From the NCBI GenBank assembly GCA_017403825.1, contig JAFRDO010000051.1:1-43646 (forward strand): DNA of 43,646 nucleotides. Direction: 5' to 3'. The DNA is from Kiritimatiellia bacterium. Its GTDB lineage: Bacteria > Verrucomicrobiota > Kiritimatiellia > RFP12 > UBA1067. Shown piece by piece: positions 31,718 to 40,483 of the stretch. Positions within the stretch are counted from its first letter, which is position 1; every line of letters starts with the position of its first letter. The position numbers were made by a program, and so were the translations under genes. The notes below the pieces were generated by a model, which was not told where the DNA came from, did no database searches, and was given only the letters and a program-made list of their open reading frames with translations.

Positions 31718-33766
31718 ATGAAACGCATAGGCCTTTTTTCATTGGTCGCCGCGCTTTGCATAGACGCGGCGGCGGGAGGGCACATGTCCTCGTGTTCCTC
31801 GGTGGCTTCGCCGGATGGAAGTTTGGTGCTTGCGTTTGAAACTGGAACGAACGGGATGTTCTGGTCGCTGGCGCGCAATGGAAAGACTCTTGTCTCGCAG
31901 TCAAGGCTTGGTCTTTCCTTCGCTCTCTTCAAGGTGCGTGGGCGCGAACTGGGCGAAATGCGGATCGTCGAGAAGAAGTCAAGGTCGTCGGACACGGTCT
32001 GGGAGAACAGAATCTACCGTCGTGGTACGGTGCGTGACAGATACAACGAGCTAGAAGTAATGTTGGATGAGGTGGCGGAGCCGCATCGTCGCCTTGGCTA
32101 CGTCTTTCGTGTATACGATGAAGGTGCGGCATTCCGGTATGTCGTTCCCGAGCAGGATGGCGTAGACGGTTTCGAGCTGCTGCGCGAACGCACGGAATGG
32201 CGATTCCCCGGAAAGTGCAAAGGTTGGCTTACGTCTTACGCAAGCGAATTCAATTCAAACGAGAAACCGTTTGTGCTGCGCGAGATTGGCGACGTTACAG
32301 CCGACGAGTTCCTCGGCATGCCTGCAACCGTCGAGGTGAATGGGCAGCATGTCGCGCTCTGCGAGGCTGCGCTCGTAAACTGGGCGGGGTTTTACTTCAA
32401 GACGCCGAAGAGCGGCCAGCCGCCGGATGCATCCGTGTTCGAGGCCTGTCTTACGCCGCTTCCGGCGAGCAACGCTTCGACGCCGGGCACGGCCGTGATA
32501 CGCGAGACTCCGGCGATGAGCCCGTGGCGCGTGGCGATCTGCGCGGATACGCAACTTGACCTTCTGAAAAAGAACGACATTATCGTCAATCTCAACCCGC
32601 CTCCGGAGGACGGCCTTGACTTCAGCTGGGTCAAGCCGGGTGCGACCAGTTGGGACTGGTGGGTCGAATCGAACAATTCGCTTTCAACGGAACTCACGAT
32701 GAAGCTTGTCGATTTCGCGGCTGAGATGGGCTGGCCTTACCATACGATAGACGGCGGCTGGTATGGTTTCGCGCGCCGTCCGAACCATGGGCCGAACGTG
32801 AGACTTGCGCCGCGCAAGAGATTCGATCTGCCGCGAATCGTTGAATATGCCAGAAAGAAGAATGTCGGCATCTGGGTGTGGATACATTGGCAGGAGATCG
32901 ATGATATCGGCATCGAGGAAACGTTCTCCCGCCTTGAGAAGTGGGGCGTGAAGGGCGTGAAGACAGACTTCCTCGACCGGCAGGACCAGTGGATCGTCTG
33001 CTGGTACGAGAAGGTCGCCCGCGCTGCGGCGAAACATCATGTGATGGTCAATTTCCACGGTGCGCACAGGCCGACCGGAACCGAGCGCACATGGCCGAAT
33101 GTGCTGACGCGCGAAGGCATCATGGGCAACGAGATGTCGAAGTTCTCCGGCAAGATTACGCCCGAACATTGCCTGACGCTTCCGTTCACCCGTTTCCTAA
33201 TTGGGCCGGGCGATTTCACGCCCGGAAGCTTTGCCAACGTGTCTGCGGCAGAGTTTGTCACGCAAGGCAAGCGTGGACATCGGTATGGCGACGAGAGCGA
33301 CCGTCGGCAGATTTGGGCCGAGGAGATCGGAACCCGCGCCCATTCGATTGCGCAGTGCATCGCGTTCGACAGTTATCTGACGACACTGTGCGACTGGCCG
33401 GAGCGCTACCGTGGTGCGGACGGCATCGAGGCTTTGCGCAGACTCCCGACCGCATGGAAGAACACGACGCCTGTCGAGGGCGAGTGCGGGAAGTTCTATT
33501 CGGTCGTCCGTGAGACGCATGACGGGCGCTTCTATTTCGCCGGCTTGACCGTCAAGCGGCGCCGTGCGGAACTGAAGCTTGACTTCCTTCCCGAAGGCGA
33601 ATGGAAGATGGACGTCTTTGCAGACGACCTGGAGCGTACGCCAGGCAACTACAAGGCTATACGTTTCGACACGCAACGCGTCGCCAGGGGGCAGTCCTTG
33701 TCGTTCGACATGGTTGACGAGGGTGGCGCCGTCGCCATCTTCTCGCCAGTGCGACAAGGGAGATGA
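31718..33766 (+). CDS. Secreted GH97 alpha-galactosidase/alpha-glucosidase
   Basis: 682 residues; signal peptide of about 20 residues (MKRIGLFSLVAALCIDAAAG). GH97 layout: N-terminal beta-sandwich (about 25-290; VASPDGSLVLAFETG, YVFRVYDEGAAFRYVVP), a TIM barrel (about 300-570; WVKPGATSWDWWV, YHTIDGGWYG, GIWVWIHWQEID, GVKGVKTDFLDRQDQ, GNEMSKFSGKITPEH) and a C-terminal beta domain. The aspartate in KTDFLDRQDQ matches the nucleophile of retaining GH97 enzymes, which favours alpha-galactosidase over the inverting alpha-glucosidase type; this is inference from the family. Export puts it in the periplasm or outside. The next hydrolase gene starts 6 bases downstream. Confidence 0.92.
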   Translation: MKRIGLFSLVAALCIDAAAGGHMSSCSSVASPDGSLVLAFETGTNGMFWSLARNGKTLVSQSRLGLSFALFKVRGRELGEMRIVEKKSRSSDTVWENRIYRRGTVRDRYNELEVMLDEVAEPHRRLGYVFRVYDEGAAFRYVVPEQDGVDGFELLRERTEWRFPGKCKGWLTSYASEFNSNEKPFVLREIGDVTADEFLGMPATVEVNGQHVALCEAALVNWAGFYFKTPKSGQPPDASVFEACLTPLPASNASTPGTAVIRETPAMSPWRVAICADTQLDLLKKNDIIVNLNPPPEDGLDFSWVKPGATSWDWWVESNNSLSTELTMKLVDFAAEMGWPYHTIDGGWYGFARRPNHGPNVRLAPRKRFDLPRIVEYARKKNVGIWVWIHWQEIDDIGIEETFSRLEKWGVKGVKTDFLDRQDQWIVCWYEKVARAAAKHHVMVNFHGAHRPTGTERTWPNVLTREGIMGNEMSKFSGKITPEHCLTLPFTRFLIGPGDFTPGSFANVSAAEFVTQGKRGHRYGDESDRRQIWAEEIGTRAHSIAQCIAFDSYLTTLCDWPERYRGADGIEALRRLPTAWKNTTPVEGECGKFYSVVRETHDGRFYFAGLTVKRRRAELKLDFLPEGEWKMDVFADDLERTPGNYKAIRFDTQRVARGQSLSFDMVDEGGAVAIFSPVRQGR

Positions 33767-33772
33767 GGCAAA

Positions 33773-36514
33773 ATGTCCAAGCGTGCCAAGATGATGCGCG
33801 TTCGGGAAATTTGTCTGACAGTTGCACTTGCGCTCTATGCCTCTGTATCGTTCGCAGGGGCTATTCCTCTTGAGCGCGAGGCGTGGGAGTGCGTCAATCC
33901 GCTCGGCGGCGACTTCACGAACGGCACGTACGTGAGCATGCACAGCGCGGCGCAGGGTTTCGAAATCGCGAAGGGTGTGCCGGTTTCGTCCAATGCCGTG
34001 GTCGAGGCGGCGTTTACCCCGGGGCGAGCAGATGGAACCGGTTTCAAGACTGCTGGCGTGTCGCTCTATGAAACGAACGGACGCTTCTGGCATCTCGCCC
34101 TCGTGGAGTCTCCCGCCAAGTACCGCTACTTTGAGCTTTCGGAAATGCGTGACGGGCGGTGGCTTGCGCACAAAGACCTCAGGGGCGAAATCAACGAAAA
34201 GCATGGCCAATGGAAGACGGGCGAGAAGTATCGTCTGCGTCTGGAGATGGATGGCAAAGGCGTGGAGGGGACTGCGCGCGGCGAAGACGGCAGGCTCGTC
34301 TTCCGTTGCCGCTTCGCGCTGAAGCCCGGCGCTGTTGGATGCGGACGCCCCGCCATCAAGTGTCATTCCCTAGCGGGCGTGTTTTCGGAGGTGCGGGTGG
34401 AGCATGGCGCGGCGGTCGCGACGGAGCGCGACCATCCCGCAGTGATTGCGGTCGCGGCGGAACGCAATCCTCCAACGGCCTTCTACCGCACGATACGCGA
34501 TGGCGAAGGTCGCTGGTGGTTCGTCGATCCGGACGGCAAGCGTTTCTTTCTGAACGGCATAGGCATGGTGAACCACGCAGGGCATCACAGCGCGGCGCTT
34601 GGCTACGCTCCGTACGCGAGGGCGGTGCAGAGAAAGTATCCGACTCTGGAGGACTGGGCAACGAACACGCTTGCGCGTCTCAAGTCGTGGGGCTTCAACA
34701 TGCTTTCTTCGGCGGCCAGCGAACTCTTGAGGCGCGGTATGCCCCATGCGGACGTGCTGGCGATGGGGCAGAGCTTCAGCGAATGCGGCGACGAGTTCGA
34801 CATACTGCCAGGTGACGGCGGACCGTGCGCCGGATTCCCTAACGTGTTCCATCCGAAGTGGGAGGTGTACTGCCGCTTCGTCGCCCGCAAGTGCGCGGCG
34901 AACAGGAATGACCGCTGGGTGCTTGGCTGGTACATAGACAACGAGCTTGCGTGGTGGGGCGACAGGCGGAAGTTCCGCGCGTCGCCGTCGCGCGGACTCT
35001 TCGACGCCTGCGCGCGCAAGTCACAGGGGCATACGGCGAGAAGGGCGCTTGACGCCTTTCTTAAGGAACGTGGCCTTTCCTCGCCGGAGGCGGCTGCGGA
35101 GGATGTCACGCGCGAGTTCGTTCGCCTCGTCGCCTGTCGCTATTTCGAGACGGCGACGCGTGCCATCCGCGAGGCCGACCCGAACCATCTGATTCTCGGT
35201 TGTCGTTTCGCCGGGTTGCCGACGAGCGATCCAGTCGTGTGGGAGGAGTGCGGACGGTTCTGCGATGTCGTATCCGTCAACACATACCCGCTCGTCGATC
35301 TCGACCGTGGCATCGCGCTGAACGGATTGGACAAGAAGGCGCGTCCTATCGCCGATGAAATCGCAGAACATGCAGCACTTGCCGGCAAGCCGCTGATAGT
35401 GACGGAATGGTCGTTTGTTGCGCTAGACTCGGGGCTTCCCTGCATGCATGGTGCGGGACAGCGCTTCTTCACGCAAAAGGAACGCGCTGAGGCGACGTCC
35501 ATACTGTCTCGTACGCTCTATGCGCTGCCGGGATGCGCGGGCTACGTCTACTTCATGTGGAGCGACCTGCCGAAGGTCGGCAAGCACGGCGAGAAGTCCG
35601 AGAACTGCAACTATGGCCTTGTTGACGCGAATGACGATCCGTGGCCCGAGCAGGTCGCAGCGCTTTCCGAAGTGCAGAACAACCCCGCGAAGTGGCGCTG
35701 CTCGCCGCTGCCGCCGGACAGGCCGGTCGTGAAGCCAACGGCAAGTGCGGTCGCAAGGGCTGCTGTTTGCCGGAATGCGCAGTGCCGGTTCAAACGCGGC
35801 GAAGACGGCGCGTTCGAACTTTCCAATGGTCTTGTCAGCCTTGCTGGGCGAATGGGCGGCGAGAACGTCTCTGTGGATGGCATGGGAATGTTCTCGCCGT
35901 CCATCCGAGAATACGCGCGCGGCAGCATGTGGTGGAGCAGTGCGCCGGAGGTGGTGGATGTGCGTGGCGGCGTGAAGGACGGACTTGGCGTCATGGAGGT
36001 CACCTTCCGGGGCAAGACGGCGACTGGCGCGTTCGAAATGGTTGAGAAATTTTATCTGCCGGAAGGAAGTCCATTCTTTTTGGTGGAGGTGTGCAGGATT
36101 GTTAACAGAGGTGAGCGTGCGCTTCCCGTCGATATGGCGTTCTTCCGCCTGGTGCCGCGTGACTGCGATGGCGTTAAGGTTGCAAAAGGCGATGATGCGC
36201 TTGAGCCGCCAAAGGAGGATCAGCCCACGCCCATTCCGCCGCAGCTGTGGCGTCCGTGGCGGGCAGCGGCGTGGGAATTGCCTGATGGAACATGCCTTGG
36301 CCTTGTCACGCCACACCGAACGGGCGTGGACGTAACCTTCTGGAAGGACAAGAACCTTCATCCTGACGCGTGTGTGCGTCTTTCGCGAACTGAGATTGCG
36401 CCCGGTGGGTCGTTTGAGGTGCCGGACCATCCGTTTGTGGCGGGAGCGTGCTGTCCGTCCGGAGCGGACGCTTGGCACAGGGTCTGTGCAGCATTTAGGG
36501 AATGCGTAAGGTGA
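33773..36514 (+). CDS. Secreted clan GH-A glycoside hydrolase (GH50-like)
   Basis: 913 residues with a signal peptide (about 10-28). About 30-215 form a LamG/DUF1080-like beta-sandwich (YETNGRFWHLALVESPAKYR, KYRLRLEMDGKGVEGTARG). About 235-650 are a TIM barrel starting GRWWFVDPDGKRFFLNGIGM; WVLGWYIDNELAWWG supplies the likely acid/base Glu, CDVVSVNTYP is typical of the clan, and PLIVTEWSFVALD supplies the likely nucleophile Glu. About 680-910 are a further beta-rich domain. The pattern is closest, from memory, to GH50 beta-agarases and GH5-type relatives; the substrate is a beta-linked, probably galactose-containing polymer by inference from the GH97 neighbour. The sigma gene follows 54 bases later. 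Confidence 0.8.
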   Translation: MSKRAKMMRVREICLTVALALYASVSFAGAIPLEREAWECVNPLGGDFTNGTYVSMHSAAQGFEIAKGVPVSSNAVVEAAFTPGRADGTGFKTAGVSLYETNGRFWHLALVESPAKYRYFELSEMRDGRWLAHKDLRGEINEKHGQWKTGEKYRLRLEMDGKGVEGTARGEDGRLVFRCRFALKPGAVGCGRPAIKCHSLAGVFSEVRVEHGAAVATERDHPAVIAVAAERNPPTAFYRTIRDGEGRWWFVDPDGKRFFLNGIGMVNHAGHHSAALGYAPYARAVQRKYPTLEDWATNTLARLKSWGFNMLSSAASELLRRGMPHADVLAMGQSFSECGDEFDILPGDGGPCAGFPNVFHPKWEVYCRFVARKCAANRNDRWVLGWYIDNELAWWGDRRKFRASPSRGLFDACARKSQGHTARRALDAFLKERGLSSPEAAAEDVTREFVRLVACRYFETATRAIREADPNHLILGCRFAGLPTSDPVVWEECGRFCDVVSVNTYPLVDLDRGIALNGLDKKARPIADEIAEHAALAGKPLIVTEWSFVALDSGLPCMHGAGQRFFTQKERAEATSILSRTLYALPGCAGYVYFMWSDLPKVGKHGEKSENCNYGLVDANDDPWPEQVAALSEVQNNPAKWRCSPLPPDRPVVKPTASAVARAAVCRNAQCRFKRGEDGAFELSNGLVSLAGRMGGENVSVDGMGMFSPSIREYARGSMWWSSAPEVVDVRGGVKDGLGVMEVTFRGKTATGAFEMVEKFYLPEGSPFFLVEVCRIVNRGERALPVDMAFFRLVPRDCDGVKVAKGDDALEPPKEDQPTPIPPQLWRPWRAAAWELPDGTCLGLVTPHRTGVDVTFWKDKNLHPDACVRLSRTEIAPGGSFEVPDHPFVAGACCPSGADAWHRVCAAFRECVR

Positions 36515-36553
36515 CAACCAATTGCCTTCGAACCACTTGCCCCATTTATGCAT

Positions 36554-36559
36554 TATATT
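36554..36559 (+). promoter_or_regulatory. -10 element of the ECF sigma gene
   Basis: TATATT at 36554-36559, ten bases before ATG 36569. No TGn extension and no clear -35 at the right distance, so this is the weakest member of the promoter set. A binding-site-less start fits a leaderless transcript. Confidence 0.35.
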
Positions 36560-36568
36560 AATGGGGAC

Positions 36569-37468
36569 ATGAAGTCCAACGATACAGTAGAGGAAATACG
36601 CAAAGACCGAAAGGCTGGTGCGGCAAGGCTCGTTGCGGAGTACAGGAATCGCCTGTATGACGTGGCGTGCAGCGTATGTGGCGATTCGGTAGAGGCGGAA
36701 GATCTGGTGTTCCGAACGTTTGAACAAGTCATAGCGAAAATTGGCGAGTATCGTGAGGAAGAGGCGTTTTTTGCTTGGATGTGCACGATTCTGCGCAACT
36801 ACTATCGCATGTCTATTCGCGGCAACGTGACCAGGAATACGGTTCCTTCCGGTGGTTTGGATGAATTGGCCGGAATCTCTGGTGAAGTAGGTGACGAGGA
36901 TATAGCCAAGGCGTTGGACGGGGACATCCTGCGCAAGGCTGTCGATGAGTTGCCGCCGAAGTTGCGCGAGACCGTAGTCCTTCACTATTTCATGGATCAG
37001 CCGGTGCGCAAAGTCGCCAAGATGCTGTCCGTCTCTGATGGAACTGTCAAGTCTCGTCTCTATTACGCGCGTGTGGTGTTGGGGACCAGGCTTTGCGCCG
37101 CTGTGAAGAAGCCGACTGTGGCATTGGTCTTCGCCGTTCTTTTTGTCGTTGCCGCAGTTTCGGCTGTCTCGTTTGCCGTTTTCGCCCCTCCGCAGGTTGC
37201 GGAGGTGGATGAGCCAGTGTTCCTCAACGATGCTCCGCTAGAAGAAGACGCCGATATGCTGGAGTCGTGGGGGGGCGTGCCGATGGTACCGGTCAATTCT
37301 GCGGCCGTCACGAAGGCGGGTACGTCTTCCGGAGCGCCCGAGCCTAGGCGCTCGGCAAAGACGGCGATCATACCTGCGTTTCGGTCGGATGGAAAGGATT
37401 CGCGAAAAGTTCCCGTTCCCTCGTTCAATTCGGTCCCGAACAGTGTGAAGGTCATAATATCCCGTTAG
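36569..37468 (+). CDS. ECF-type sigma factor with transmembrane helix and secreted C-terminal tail
   Basis: 299 residues from ATG 36569 (an in-frame ATG at 36548 would overlap the -10). About 10-85 are sigma region 2 (RLVAEYRNRLYDVACSVCGD, AEDLVFRTFEQVIAKIGEY, FFAWMCTILRNYYRM). About 125-180 are region 4 (ELPPKLRETVVLHYFMDQPV, KMLSVSDGTVKSRLYYARV). Then comes one transmembrane helix (VALVFAVLFVVAAVSAVSFAVF, about 191-212) and about 85 residues outside, ending FNSVPNSVKVIISR. The extracytoplasmic part could act as a built-in sensor, replacing a separate anti-sigma factor; none is encoded nearby. Its C-terminus resembles that of the small secreted protein at 40234. A SUMF gene starts 5 bases after the stop, implying a shared mRNA. 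Confidence 0.85.
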   Translation: MKSNDTVEEIRKDRKAGAARLVAEYRNRLYDVACSVCGDSVEAEDLVFRTFEQVIAKIGEYREEEAFFAWMCTILRNYYRMSIRGNVTRNTVPSGGLDELAGISGEVGDEDIAKALDGDILRKAVDELPPKLRETVVLHYFMDQPVRKVAKMLSVSDGTVKSRLYYARVVLGTRLCAAVKKPTVALVFAVLFVVAAVSAVSFAVFAPPQVAEVDEPVFLNDAPLEEDADMLESWGGVPMVPVNSAAVTKAGTSSGAPEPRRSAKTAIIPAFRSDGKDSRKVPVPSFNSVPNSVKVIISR

Positions 37469-37473
37469 CCGTA

Positions 37474-38700
37474 ATGCCGATGCGCAAGGAGAATGCCAGA
37501 TCATTGCTGATGATTGCGACGATGGCCGCGGCGGTCGCGGAAGCCGCAGCCCTTCCGCAGTTGACGCATGTTCGCGTATCCCAGGATGCCGTGACGCAGT
37601 GCGTCACAGTGGATTACGCCTTGGACGCCCCTGCAATCGTGACGCTCGACGTGCTGACTAACGGCGTCTCGATCGGCGCGGCGAACGTCACTTGCGCATA
37701 CGGCGACGTAAACCGTCTCGTAGGCGGTGGAGCTCACAGGCTGTGCTGGCCTGCGGCGAAGAGCTGGCCGGGCTTCAGGTTCTCCGACGACACCGTTTCG
37801 GTGGAGGTGTCGGCGTGGGCGCCCGACTTGCCGCCGGACTACATGGTCGTTGACCTTGTCGTGAACAAGGGCGAGCGTACTTGGTACGTCGCGGCAGATC
37901 AGCTGCCGGGCGGCGGCCTTCAGAACGACAAGTACAAGACCGACTACCTCGTGATGCGCCGCATCCCCGCCGAGGGCAGGACCTTCCGCATGGGGTCGCC
38001 TGGCGATGAGCCGGGCCGCAAGCAGAACGAGACGCTCCACTACGTGACGCTCACCAATGACTTCTATATGTCCGTCTTCGAGCTTACGCAGGGACAGTAC
38101 AAGAACGTGGTCGGAGAGCTGAACCCGCTCAACACGAAGTACGGGTTTGACGCAGTCCGTCCGCTCGACTGGCTTGTGTACGACAGGTTTCGCGGGACAA
38201 CAAAGCAGTGGCCGCAGGCCGGACATGAAGTGGAGTCCGGCTCTCCAATGGACGTGTTCCGATCTGTGCTGAAAATGCCGTCTCTCGACCTGCCGACGGA
38301 GGCGGAGTGGGAGTTCGCCTGCCGAGCAGGCACGCTGTCGGCCAGATACGACGGCACGGACTTCCCTGCGTCGGCGGCCGGCATTGCGTGGCTCGGCGAA
38401 GGTAGGGTCCGCCCTCATGCAGTCGGGCTGCTCAAACCGAACGGCTACGGGCTGTACGACATGTACGGCAATGTAGACGAGTATTGTCTCGACTATTATG
38501 CTGACGACCATACATACGTGGCGGTTGGATCTACCGTGGTCGCGCCACAGGGGCCCGCGAACGGGACGGAGCGCGTTATTCGCGGTACTGGGTCGTGGTG
38601 GTCGGCAAAGGGTGACAATGCACGTTCGGCGTTCCGTCAGTCGTACACGGCATCGGGGCCGTGGATGTGCGTAGGGTATCGGCTGATCTGCCGGCCTTAA
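37474..38700 (+). CDS. Secreted Ig-like/SUMF protein 1 (after the sigma gene)
   Basis: 408 residues; start ATG 37474 or 37480, five bases after the sigma stop and lacking a good binding site, so translational coupling is likely. The signal peptide runs to about 28. The Ig-like domain (about 30-125) includes DVLTNGVSIGAANVTCAYGDV, near-identical to its paralogues. The SUMF domain (about 150-405) has FRMGSPGDEPGRKQNETLHY, LPTEAEWEFACRAGT, GLYDMYGNVDEYCLDYY and a final RVIRGTGSWWSAKGDNARSA. The last segment has no cysteine pair near the GS motif, so formylglycine-generating activity is not expected. Probably a surface binding protein, by inference. Confidence 0.85.
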   Translation: MPMRKENARSLLMIATMAAAVAEAAALPQLTHVRVSQDAVTQCVTVDYALDAPAIVTLDVLTNGVSIGAANVTCAYGDVNRLVGGGAHRLCWPAAKSWPGFRFSDDTVSVEVSAWAPDLPPDYMVVDLVVNKGERTWYVAADQLPGGGLQNDKYKTDYLVMRRIPAEGRTFRMGSPGDEPGRKQNETLHYVTLTNDFYMSVFELTQGQYKNVVGELNPLNTKYGFDAVRPLDWLVYDRFRGTTKQWPQAGHEVESGSPMDVFRSVLKMPSLDLPTEAEWEFACRAGTLSARYDGTDFPASAAGIAWLGEGRVRPHAVGLLKPNGYGLYDMYGNVDEYCLDYYADDHTYVAVGSTVVAPQGPANGTERVIRGTGSWWSAKGDNARSAFRQSYTASGPWMCVGYRLICRP

Positions 38701-38708
38701 GGGGGGGG
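38701..38708 (+). repeat. Run of eight G forming the ribosome binding site of the metallophosphatase gene
   Basis: GGGGGGGG directly follows the SUMF TAA stop and ends two bases before the ATG at 38711. It is the only Shine-Dalgarno candidate; its length would change the spacing to the start codon. Confidence 0.8.
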
Positions 38709-38710
38709 AT

Positions 38711-40198
38711 ATGGACAGAACGGAGACTTCAATCGGTTTCAGCATGGAAAGGCGCGGATTCTTGAAAGGGGCGGGAGCGTGTGCCGTTCTTGGAGCCCCC
38801 GGCATCTTCTCGAAAAAGAAAGAGAAGGCAGAGCTGACTCTTGGCGTTATCTCCGACACCCATATCGGCACGCTGGCGTCAGCTGTGACTCTTGAACGGA
38901 CTCTCGCGTTCTTCCGCGACCGTAAGGTGGACGCTGTCATGATCTGCGGCGACTTGGCGGACTGGGGGCTTCTTAGCGGACTCAAGTACGTTGCCGAGAC
39001 GTGGGAAAAAGTGTTCCCGCACGGCAAGGGTGCCGGCGGCAGGCCGGTTCAGAAGCTCTTCTGCACGGGCAATCACGATTACGAGGGCTGGTGGTATGGA
39101 GACATGACTGCCGAGATGCACGCGCTCGGCTATGACGAGGATGAGGCGCTTGTGAAGCTCGGCATGAAGAAGTGCTGGGAGGAGGTGTTCCAGGAGGAGT
39201 TCGATGCCATACGCAAGCGGACGGTGAATGGATTTGACTTCATCAGCGCGGAATGGACCGGCTACGACAATGCGCCGGGCTATGACAGGACTGCCGACTG
39301 GTTCAAGATGCATGGCGGCGAAATCGATCCTTCCAAGCCGTTTTTCTTCTACCTCCACCAACCTCCGGCCGGGACGACCTCGGGCAGCTGGGAGACTAAG
39401 TTTGCGAGGATGCAGACTGATTCGCTTATGCCTTACCCGAACGCTGTGGCGTTCTCGGGCCACACGCACTGGACTCTGAATGACGAGCGCTCCATCTGGC
39501 AGGGGGCGTTCACCGCCGTCTCGGTTCCTTCTCTCTCCTGCACTGGCGTGATGGACGGATATGAGAACGGCGCGGACGTGCGCAATGGAACGACGACGCG
39601 TGCGATGCCTATGATTCCAGCCCGCTTCCGCATGGAGGAGCCGCAGGGACTAGTGGTGTCGGTCTATCGCGACAGGATGGAGATGGAGCGTTACGACTTC
39701 AAGAAGTTCGTCCACACGGCACCGACGTGGAACGTTCCGCTGCCGCTTGCGGACTCCGCTCGCCCATATGCATTCTCCGCGCATTCGGCTCGGATTCCCG
39801 TGCCGGAGTTTCCGTCCAGGGCTCGGCTTTCGCTTTTCACGCGCAACACGGAGACGCGCGGTGGGAAGTGGCAGATCGTGATGGTGGCAGGCTTTCCGTC
39901 TGCGAAAGGCGTGCCGGAGGCGCGTGCGTTCGACTACGAGCTGCGCGCCGTGCTGGTGGACGGCTCGGTGGCGACGTGCAAGCGATTCCTCTCTCCGGCA
40001 TTCCACAAGCTGAAGGAGGACGAGCCGGACCGCATGACGTTCTGGCTGAATGTTCTCGACCTGCCGCAGGACGTGGAGTACCACATCGAGGTCTATCCGC
40101 GCAACTGCTTCGGCGTGTGCGGCAGGCCGCTCGTGTCCGCACCGCGTCGCGGCAAGCCGGGCGGCGCCCATGCGCGCGGCTATCCGAAAAAGGCGTAA
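38711..40198 (+). CDS. Tat-exported calcineurin-like metallophosphoesterase
   Basis: 495 residues. A Tat-type signal is visible at about 12-34 (MERRGFLKGAGACAVLGAPG). About 43-330 are a calcineurin-like phosphoesterase with the full metal set: GVISDTHIG (Asp and His), ICGDLADWG, CTGNHDYEG, HQPPAG and FSGHTHWTL. About 360-480 are a beta-rich C-terminal domain. It should cleave phosphomono- or diesters outside the cytoplasm using two metal ions. It lies between two SUMF genes, 10 bases after the first; only a poly-G run precedes the start. The substrate is unknown; acting on a phosphorylated glycan would fit the locus but is inference. Confidence 0.88.
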   Translation: MDRTETSIGFSMERRGFLKGAGACAVLGAPGIFSKKKEKAELTLGVISDTHIGTLASAVTLERTLAFFRDRKVDAVMICGDLADWGLLSGLKYVAETWEKVFPHGKGAGGRPVQKLFCTGNHDYEGWWYGDMTAEMHALGYDEDEALVKLGMKKCWEEVFQEEFDAIRKRTVNGFDFISAEWTGYDNAPGYDRTADWFKMHGGEIDPSKPFFFYLHQPPAGTTSGSWETKFARMQTDSLMPYPNAVAFSGHTHWTLNDERSIWQGAFTAVSVPSLSCTGVMDGYENGADVRNGTTTRAMPMIPARFRMEEPQGLVVSVYRDRMEMERYDFKKFVHTAPTWNVPLPLADSARPYAFSAHSARIPVPEFPSRARLSLFTRNTETRGGKWQIVMVAGFPSAKGVPEARAFDYELRAVLVDGSVATCKRFLSPAFHKLKEDEPDRMTFWLNVLDLPQDVEYHIEVYPRNCFGVCGRPLVSAPRRGKPGGAHARGYPKKA

Positions 40199-40233
40199 TT
40201 TATAAACTGCAAAATGAAAGGAAACATGAACGT

Positions 40234-40464
40234 ATGAAAATGAAACTATTACTCGTGTCTGTGGTGACGCTGCTGACAACGGCGCCGCTAGAGGCCGAGA
40301 ACGTAAACGGCTTCGAGAACTTCGTGCTGTCGCGGAACGACTTCAAGTCGACCCAGTCAAGCACCATTGCCAACTTCTCGTCCCGGACGCGCATGACGAT
40401 TTCGCCTACGCTGGTTCATTTCAATTCGTACAAGCCGTCCGGCGCCATCATCACGATCCGCTGA
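40234..40464 (+). CDS. Small secreted protein preceding the second SUMF gene
   Basis: 76 residues from ATG 40234 (or 40240). Signal peptide MKMKLLLVSVVTLLTTAPLEA, then about 54 residues rich in S, N and T, ending FNSYKPSGAIITIR. The last 34 residues align without gaps to the end of the ECF sigma factor, with nine identities including FNS and the final R. A four-codon frame ATGAACGTATGA (40226-40237), better spaced from AAAGGAAA, overlaps its start and may couple translation. The next SUMF gene starts 19 bases downstream. No known family is recognised. Confidence 0.65.
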   Translation: MKMKLLLVSVVTLLTTAPLEAENVNGFENFVLSRNDFKSTQSSTIANFSSRTRMTISPTLVHFNSYKPSGAIITIR

Positions 40465-40483
40465 CAGAAAGGGGAGTGCCGTA

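Noticed and set aside
35423..36985. Long open frame (520 codons) on the minus strand opposite the GH-A hydrolase and sigma genes
   Set aside because: It is the mirror of a well-supported plus-strand gene, has arginine/proline/histidine-rich composition and no family motif; high GC keeps the opposite strand free of stops.
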